26,816 bases of DNA from an uncultured Clostridia bacterium. Its GTDB lineage: Bacteria > Bacillota > Clostridia > Oscillospirales > Oscillospiraceae. The position numbers were made by a program, and so were the translations under genes. The notes beneath the pieces are model-generated. The model was given only the letters and a program-made list of their open reading frames with translations. It searched no databases and was not told the origin of the DNA. The DNA is taken from NCBI GenBank assembly GCA_938049125.1, contig CALICR010000003.1:1-26816 (forward strand), given 5' to 3'. Positions 22,082-26,816 of the stretch are shown here, one piece after another (position 1 is the stretch's first letter; every line of letters begins with the position of its first letter).

Positions 22082-23022
22082 CGGGGAATCCCGCCCGCCT
22101 CGTCGAGATCGCGGAATTCGTAGATGCGCTCCCAGCGGCCCGAAGCCTCGTTGTAGAGCACGGAGCTGCGGTGCCGGTCCAGCAAGCGGGTGATCTCATA
22201 GGGGTCGATCCAGATCTCGCCGTCCTTCTGGTCCTCGGTGAAGATGAGCTGAATGCCGAAATGGAGGTGGACCACGTCGATGTTTTCGACGTTCTCCTGG
22301 TGAGAGCAGCCCGTGCGGCCCATGAAGCCCAGCACCTGGCCCGCCTGCACCGTCTCGCCCTCCGCCAGACCCGGCGCATAGGGCGCGTCCTTCTGGAGAT
22401 GGGCATAATAGTAATAGCGCTTCCGGTCCGCCGTGCGGATGCCGACATGCCAGCCGCCGTAGCGGTTCCAGCCCAGGGCCTCGACGTTCCCGCCCTCCAC
22501 GGCGACGATGGGCGTCCCGGCGGTACCCATCATGTCGTGGCCCAGGGGCGGACGGCGACAGCCGTAGCTCCGGGCCGCGCCGAAGTCCGGCCCGTGGGTG
22601 TAGGGCCAGCCCGCGGCGATGGGCGAAAAGGCCTTGATGCCCCAGGCGGGCTTCCATTCGCCGTTCACCCGCACGGCATAGCGCCCCGCGAGGCCGCCCA
22701 GCACCGCGCCGTAGGCCTCCCGGTAGTAGCGGAAGGCCGCGTCGTTTCCGCCCAGCAGCGTCCGGGGCGATGCTCCGCTTTGCAGACTGTGGTAGGCCGA
22801 GACGACGTCCCGGGATGACGGGCTGCCGCCGCAGCGGGCCGCGGCAAAGGCCAGGAGGCCGATCCAGTCCTGGGGCTGCTCCCGCTCCCGGGACTCCTCC
22901 GAAAGCGTCAGTGCCCGGTCCATGGCCTCCGCCGTGAGGTCGAAATCGACCCAGCGTACCTCCGCCCGGGCCGGGATCGCCAGCAGCAGCGCCGCCAGCA
23001 GCAAAAGTCCGATCCGCCGCAT
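22078..23022 (-). CDS. Exported M23 peptidase-like protein lacking the first zinc ligand
   Basis: A 314-residue secreted protein with a signal peptide (MRRIGLLLLAALLLAIPARA, cut near residue 20), a helical N-terminal region, and a LytM/M23 domain (about 145-260). M23 endopeptidases cut peptidoglycan cross-links. GTAGTPIVAVEGG, GGWHVGIRT, YYYYAHL (His207) and VHLHFG (His252, His254) are intact. In the first metal motif the His four residues before the Asp is replaced: the sequence reads RRPPLGHDMMG, Pro159 where relatives known to me have RxHLGHD. His to Pro needs only one base (CAC to CCC; codon at 22546-22548). The enzyme may be inactive and serve as a binder or regulator, as EnvC and SpoIIQ relatives do. 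AAGGGGGG lies 8 nt before the ATG. Confidence 0.9.
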   Translation of the reverse strand: MRRIGLLLLAALLLAIPARAEVRWVDFDLTAEAMDRALTLSEESREREQPQDWIGLLAFAAARCGGSPSSRDVVSAYHSLQSGASPRTLLGGNDAAFRYYREAYGAVLGGLAGRYAVRVNGEWKPAWGIKAFSPIAAGWPYTHGPDFGAARSYGCRRPPLGHDMMGTAGTPIVAVEGGNVEALGWNRYGGWHVGIRTADRKRYYYYAHLQKDAPYAPGLAEGETVQAGQVLGFMGRTGCSHQENVENIDVVHLHFGIQLIFTEDQKDGEIWIDPYEITRLLDRHRSSVLYNEASGRWERIYEFRDLDEAGGIPR

Positions 23023-23089
23023 CCCGCGCGCCCCCCTTTCCGTTCTTTGGGGCAGTTTGCCCGGCGCGGCGGCGCGTTATTCCGGGCGC

Positions 23090-23118
23090 TTGCGCCGGAG
23101 GGTCAAACGTGCTATACT
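23090..23118 (+). promoter_or_regulatory. Promoter of the M19 dipeptidase gene
   Basis: TTGCGC (23090-23095), a 17-bp spacer, and TATACT (23113-23118) with an extended TGC before it. On the opposite strand a TTGACC overlaps the spacer and may serve the M23-like gene. Confidence 0.7.
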
Positions 23119-23144
23119 GGGAGGGCAAGAAAGGAGCCTTCGCC

Positions 23145-24071
23145 ATGGAACAGATCCCCTATTTTGACGCCCACTGCGACACCCTGATGGCCTGCCGCCA
23201 GGGCAGCAGCCTGCGCAGCGGTCCCACTGCCATCGCCCTGGACAAGACCGGCGCGCTCGCGCCCTACGCTCAGGTGTTCGCCATTTTTTACAACACGAAT
23301 TCGGTCCCGCCGGAGCAGCGCCTCGCGGAGACCGCCCGCTATCACGACTGCTACGTCCGGCAGCTGGAGGAATGCCGCGACCGGGTCGTCCACTGCACGG
23401 GCCGGAACGATGTGCTGCGCGCCGTGCAGAGCGGCAAAGCCGCGGCCCTGCTCTCCATCGAGGACGCGGCCCTCATCGCCTGCGACCCGACGCAGCTGGA
23501 GACCGCCGCCGCCTGGGGTGTCCAGCTCATCAACATCACCTGGAACCACTGCAACCTGCTCTCCGGCTCCTGCAACGACGTGCCGGAGCAGGGCCTGACG
23601 GACCGGGGGCGCGCTTTCGTCCGCGAGGCGGAGCGCCTCGGCATCCGGATGGACGTCTCCCACCTCTCGGAGCGCGGCTTCTGGGACCTCGTGAAGTGGA
23701 CGGAGCAGCCCATCGTGGCCTCCCACTCCAATTCCGCCGCCCTGCAGCCCCATCCGCGCAACCTCACCGACGACCAGTTCCGCGCCGTGGCCGAGTCCGG
23801 CGGTGTCGTGGGCCTCAGCGTCTACGACGACTTCCTCGGCAGCCGGGAGGGCATCCCCGCCTTCACCGCCCATCTGGAGCATTTCCTGGACCTCGGCGGC
23901 GAGAACGCCGTGGGCATCGGCACCGACTTTGACGGCTGCTCCCCCTGCCCGGACCTCGGGGACATCAGCGCCATGCCGCACCTCTGGGCGGCCCTCAAGG
24001 CCCGCGGCTACGACGACGGACTGCTGCGTAAGATTTTCTTCGACAACTGGCTGCGCGTCCTCCGCGCCTGA
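23145..24071 (+). CDS. M19 family membrane-dipeptidase-like metallohydrolase
   Basis: A 308-residue amidohydrolase-fold dipeptidase. The binuclear zinc motifs are DAHCDT (His10, Asp12), LLSIEDA with the bridging Glu, SHLSERG (HIS of the third motif), PIVASHSNS, and GIGTDFDGC near the C-terminus. Bacterial members cleave dipeptides, including D-containing ones, and sit in the cytoplasm when they lack a signal peptide, as here. AAAGGAG lies 8 nt before the ATG; an ATG 36 bp upstream overlaps the -10 region and is rejected. The gene is divergent from the M23-like gene and convergent with plsY. The exact substrate cannot be read from sequence. Confidence 0.94.
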   Translation: MEQIPYFDAHCDTLMACRQGSSLRSGPTAIALDKTGALAPYAQVFAIFYNTNSVPPEQRLAETARYHDCYVRQLEECRDRVVHCTGRNDVLRAVQSGKAAALLSIEDAALIACDPTQLETAAAWGVQLINITWNHCNLLSGSCNDVPEQGLTDRGRAFVREAERLGIRMDVSHLSERGFWDLVKWTEQPIVASHSNSAALQPHPRNLTDDQFRAVAESGGVVGLSVYDDFLGSREGIPAFTAHLEHFLDLGGENAVGIGTDFDGCSPCPDLGDISAMPHLWAALKARGYDDGLLRKIFFDNWLRVLRA

Positions 24072-24113
24072 AAAAACCGGTCCTGTCTCTTCGGAGACAG
24101 GACCGGTTTTTTT
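24071..24113. terminator. Bidirectional terminator between the M19 gene and plsY
   Basis: A 13-bp perfect GC-rich stem (24077-24089 with 24094-24106) closes on a UUCG tetraloop and is flanked by six A and seven T that extend the pairing. It ends both converging genes and touches both stop codons. Confidence 0.95.
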
Positions 24114-24708
24114 ATTGCTTCCACTTCGCCTCGAAGCGCTTTTCCTGGCCGTGGAGCAGGCGGACGATGTTGCTCCGGTGCTGGAACACCACGATGACGC
24201 CCACAAAGAGGGCCAGAAGACATTCCGACAGCGGCAGGCCCCAGAGCCAGGTGGCCACCGGGAGCAGCACGCCCACGGTCACGGAGCAGAGGGACACGAT
24301 GTGGCTCATAAGAAACACCACCACAAACACCACCAGCAGTGAGCAGAACACGCGCCAGTCGATCATCAGCGCCAGCGCCGCGCCGACGGCCACGCCCTTG
24401 CCGCCCTTGAAGCGGAAAAACACGGGCCAGCAGTGGCCGATGACGCAGGCGGCCCCCGCCGCGGCCAGGCCCGTCGGGCCTGCGAGGCAGCTGCCCACCA
24501 GCGTGGCCGCCACGGCCTTGAGGCTGTCGCAGAGGAGCGTCAGCAGGCCCGAGGCCATGCCGAAGACCCGGGCCACGTTCGTCGCCCCGGCATTCCCGCT
24601 GCCGCGGGTGCGGATATCGATCTGGTAAAGCCCCTTGGAGATCAGCAGGGAGGAATTGATGGACCCCAGCAGATAGGAGACCACGATGATGATAGCATAC
24701 CGGTACAT
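24112..24708 (-). CDS. plsY: Acyl-phosphate:glycerol-3-phosphate acyltransferase
   Basis: Integral membrane enzyme that transfers an acyl group from acyl-phosphate to glycerol-3-phosphate, the first step of phospholipid synthesis; it works with PlsX. The 198-residue length and about five hydrophobic segments are normal. All three active-site motifs are present: SGNAGATN (37-44), the glycine-rich FKGGKGVA (100-107) and HRSNIVRL (177-184). AAAGGA lies 9 nt before the ATG. A weak promoter (TTCCCA, 17 bp, then extended TATGCT) lies about 30 bp upstream. The acyl-ACP side of the pathway is not in the window. Confidence 0.97.
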   Translation of the reverse strand: MYRYAIIIVVSYLLGSINSSLLISKGLYQIDIRTRGSGNAGATNVARVFGMASGLLTLLCDSLKAVAATLVGSCLAGPTGLAAAGAACVIGHCWPVFFRFKGGKGVAVGAALALMIDWRVFCSLLVVFVVVFLMSHIVSLCSVTVGVLLPVATWLWGLPLSECLLALFVGVIVVFQHRSNIVRLLHGQEKRFEAKWKQ

Positions 24709-24810
24709 AGCGCCCCGTCCTTTGCCGCAGCAGAAAGTAGTCCTATCAGCATACCACAGTTTTTCCCGCTTGGGAAGAAAAATCGGAAATATTTTGTCTT
24801 TTTTCCAAAA

Positions 24811-24855
24811 GCAAAAACAAATCGCGGCCCGGGACCCCGAGGGACCCGGGCCGCG
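24811..24855 (-). terminator. Terminator of the glmS-DUF2461 operon
   Basis: An 11-bp GC-only stem (24823-24833 with 24845-24855), then a T-T mismatch and further CCC/GGG pairing. On the minus strand it is followed by ATTTGTTTTT. Confidence 0.85.
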
Positions 24856-24861
24856 GCTTGC

Positions 24862-25506
24862 TCAGAGCGCGGAAAAATATTCGTAGAGCGGCAGCAGGCG
24901 CAGCAGCGTCTCGCGGACTGTGTCCGCCAGCTCCGGCGCGAACAGCTCCGGTCCGATCGGGAGCGTCCGGCAGCAGACGAGACTGCGGAGGTTATAAAAC
25001 CGCGCCGTCTCCGGGGTCTCGCCCTCTTTTTTTCGCTTGTACTCGTCGCCGGTCAGGCGGAGGCCCGTCTCACGCTCCGCCCGCTCGGTCAGACGGAGGA
25101 AGCGCTCCGGTGCCTCCCGCAGGTCGCGGCGGAACCGCTCCAGCTGGGCCGGCTTCGGGTGCCAGAGCACGAAGCCATACTCCGCCTCCTCCGGGTGGAG
25201 GTCAAAGTAGAGACAGGGGTGCTCACCCCAGTACATGGCGTCGGGCCGGAAGGAGATCCAGAGGCCGTCCTTGTAGGGGCCGTCCGGCTGGGGCATCCGC
25301 GTGTCGCGGTAGATGCGCGACACCTTGCAGGCCATGCCCGGGACGTCCCGGAAGGCGGGCCGCAGCTCCTCCGCCAGGGCCAGCATGGGCCGGTAGAGGC
25401 GGCTGAGATAGTCCTCCTTGTGGGAAAGAAACCAGTCGCGGTTGTTGTTCATCCGGATCCCCCAGAGAAAATCAATGGTCTCCGGGGAAAAACCAGGTCG
25501 TTCCAT
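24862..25506 (-). CDS. DUF2461 domain protein
   Basis: A 214-residue protein of the DUF2461 family, conserved across many bacteria but without an established function. Typical features are PETIDFLWGIRMNNNRDWF (8-26), the signature VSRIYRDTRMPQPDGPYKD (62-80), YFDLHPEEAEYGFVLWHP, and a C-terminal KRKKEG...FYNLRSLVC region. No signal peptide or membrane segment is seen, so it is cytoplasmic. GAAAGG lies about 9 nt before the ATG. It follows glmS after only 20 bp with no promoter between, so it is co-transcribed with glmS; nothing in the sequence explains the link. Confidence 0.92.
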   Translation of the reverse strand: MERPGFSPETIDFLWGIRMNNNRDWFLSHKEDYLSRLYRPMLALAEELRPAFRDVPGMACKVSRIYRDTRMPQPDGPYKDGLWISFRPDAMYWGEHPCLYFDLHPEEAEYGFVLWHPKPAQLERFRRDLREAPERFLRLTERAERETGLRLTGDEYKRKKEGETPETARFYNLRSLVCCRTLPIGPELFAPELADTVRETLLRLLPLYEYFSAL

Positions 25507-25526
25507 GGAAAATTGCCTTTCTTTTC

Positions 25527-26816
25527 TTATTCCACCGTCACGGATTTGGCCAGATTGCGCGGCTTATCCACGTCCAGGCCCTTGGCGCAGCTCACATAGT
25601 AGGCGAAGAGCTGGAGGGGCACGATGGCGAGGACCGGGGTAAAGTGGGGATCCGTGCGGGGGATGTAGACCGTAAAGTCCGCCGTGTTCTCGGCGTTGTA
25701 GTTTCCGACGTTGGTCAGGGCCATCAGGTAGCCGCCGCGGCTGCGGACCTCGACCATGTTGCTGACCATCTTCTCATACAGCTCCGGCTGGGTCAGGATG
25801 CAGGCACAGAGGGTGCCCTGCTCGATGAGGCTGATGGTGCCGTGCTTCAGCTCGCCCGCCGCGTAGGCCTCCGAGTGGATGTAGCTGATCTCCTTGAGCT
25901 TCAGGCTGCCCTCCATGGAGATGGCGTAATCCAGGCCGCGGCCGATAAAGAAGGTGTCCTGGGCCGAGGCATACTTGCTGGCGAACCACTGGATGCGCTC
26001 CTTCTCCTCCAGCAGCCGGGCGATCTGGTCCGGCAGAGCCATGAGGCTGCGCAGCAGGGCCTCGGTCTGCTCGTCGCTGAGCTGGCCGCGGACGTGGCCG
26101 AGGTGGACGGCCCAGAGGAAGCCCGCCGTGAGCTGAGTCGAAAAGGCCTTGGTGGTGGCCACGGCGATCTCCGGACCGGCCATGGTGTAGAACACGTAGT
26201 CCGCCTCCCGGGCGATGGAGGAGCCGACGACGTTGACGATGCCCAGTACTTTGTTGCCGTGGCGGTGGGCCTCCCGCAGAGCGGCAAGGCTGTCGGCTGT
26301 CTCGCCGGACTGGCTGATGATGACCACCAGCGTCCCCGGCGCGAGGATGGGGCGGCGGTAGCGGAACTCGGACGCCAGGTCCACGTCCACAGGGATGCGG
26401 GCCAGGTCCTCGATGACGTACTTCGCCACCATGCCCGCATGGTAGGCGGAGCCGCAGGCCACGATGCACAGCCGGTCGATGCTCCGGAGGTCCTCGTCGC
26501 TCAGGCCGTAGGCCGACATATCGAGGCGGAGCTTCCCGTTCTCCTCGCGCACGCAGGTTCCGAGGGTGTCCCGGACGGCGCGGGGCTCCTCATGGATCTC
26601 CTTAATCATGAAGTGCTCGTAGCCGCTCTTCTCCGCTGCCTCCACGTCCCAGTCGATATGGGTGGACTGCTTCTCCACCGGCTCGAGGTCCATGTTGAAG
26701 AAGTCGATGTCCGTCTCGGTCAGGCGGACGATCTCCAGATTGTCGATGTAATAGACGTCCCGGGTGTACTTGAGGATGGCCGGCACATCGGAGGCGATGA
26801 AGGTGCCCGTCTCGCC
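25527..26816 (-). CDS. glmS: Glutamine-fructose-6-phosphate aminotransferase, C-terminal part (cut by window edge)
   Basis: Makes glucosamine-6-phosphate from fructose-6-phosphate and glutamine, the first committed step toward UDP-GlcNAc and peptidoglycan. The visible 429 residues cover the end of the glutaminase domain (GETGTFIASDVPAILKY onward) and both SIS isomerase lobes. Key segments are CGSAYHAGM, ISQSGETADSLAAL (sugar-phosphate binding), SISMEGS-type text (YAISMEGSLKLKEISYIHSE), AAGELKHGTISLIE (Glu/His of ring opening), and the canonical C-terminus DKPRNLAKSVTVE. The catalytic Cys and the start lie beyond the right edge, so the glmS ribozyme, if present, cannot be seen. It leads into the DUF2461 gene. 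Confidence 0.97.
   Translation of the reverse strand, partial: GETGTFIASDVPAILKYTRDVYYIDNLEIVRLTETDIDFFNMDLEPVEKQSTHIDWDVEAAEKSGYEHFMIKEIHEEPRAVRDTLGTCVREENGKLRLDMSAYGLSDEDLRSIDRLCIVACGSAYHAGMVAKYVIEDLARIPVDVDLASEFRYRRPILAPGTLVVIISQSGETADSLAALREAHRHGNKVLGIVNVVGSSIAREADYVFYTMAGPEIAVATTKAFSTQLTAGFLWAVHLGHVRGQLSDEQTEALLRSLMALPDQIARLLEEKERIQWFASKYASAQDTFFIGRGLDYAISMEGSLKLKEISYIHSEAYAAGELKHGTISLIEQGTLCACILTQPELYEKMVSNMVEVRSRGGYLMALTNVGNYNAENTADFTVYIPRTDPHFTPVLAIVPLQLFAYYVSCAKGLDVDKPRNLAKSVTVE

Overview
The window is a GC-rich stretch of a Gram-positive chromosome, most likely a member of the Clostridia in or near the Oscillospiraceae. This rests on several things seen together: strong AGGAGG-type ribosome binding sites, sigma-A promoters of the TTGACA-17-TATAAT kind, a short Gram-positive-type RpoD, a 700-residue type III glutamine synthetase, TTG and GTG starts, and DegV, SH3-lysozyme, DUF4430 and DUF2461 proteins. 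The assignment is an inference from gene content, not from a marker-gene comparison. No rRNA, tRNA, CRISPR array, insertion sequence or prophage was recognised. Twenty-four protein genes are annotated, and those at both ends of the window are cut off.

Layout, left to right: the tail of a membrane protein (+); CTP synthase pyrG and type III glutamine synthetase glnN (both -); glyceraldehyde-3-phosphate dehydrogenase (+); a minus-strand run of a Gly/Cys-rich winged-helix-like protein, the tRNA t6A dehydratase tcdA and aspartate-semialdehyde dehydrogenase asd; a plus-strand block of a DUF4430 exported protein, a small membrane protein, a tandem DUF1538 membrane protein with a two-domain PII-like protein, an exported nuclease and an exported lysozyme with three SH3 domains. 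Then comes a minus-strand housekeeping block (membrane-anchored XRE regulator, rpoD, uridine kinase, pyrimidine-nucleoside phosphorylase, ridA, degV); an M29 aminopeptidase (+); a zinc-ribbon/CFI-box protein and an M23 peptidase-like protein (-); an M19 dipeptidase (+); and plsY, a DUF2461 protein and the C-terminal two thirds of glmS (-).

How the genes work together: pdp-udk form a pyrimidine salvage pair and pyrG makes CTP. glnN assimilates ammonia and supplies the glutamine used by pyrG and glmS. asd, glmS, the M23 protein and the lysozyme touch cell-wall precursors or turnover. The DUF1538 + PII-like pair looks like a transporter with its own dedicated sensor, by analogy with AmtB-GlnK.

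The most interesting signals are: (1) the DUF1538/two-domain PII-like pair; (2) two 17-bp sites 42 bp apart upstream of the lysozyme gene, one matching the WalR (YycF) consensus exactly and one with a single mismatch; (3) two strong promoters that run straight into terminator-like hairpins, giving predicted RNAs of about 30 nt; (4) a Gly/Cys-rich N-terminal tail on a small protein translationally coupled to tcdA; (5) an M23 protein that has lost its first zinc ligand; and (6) a long inverted repeat that forms the last codons of the nuclease gene.
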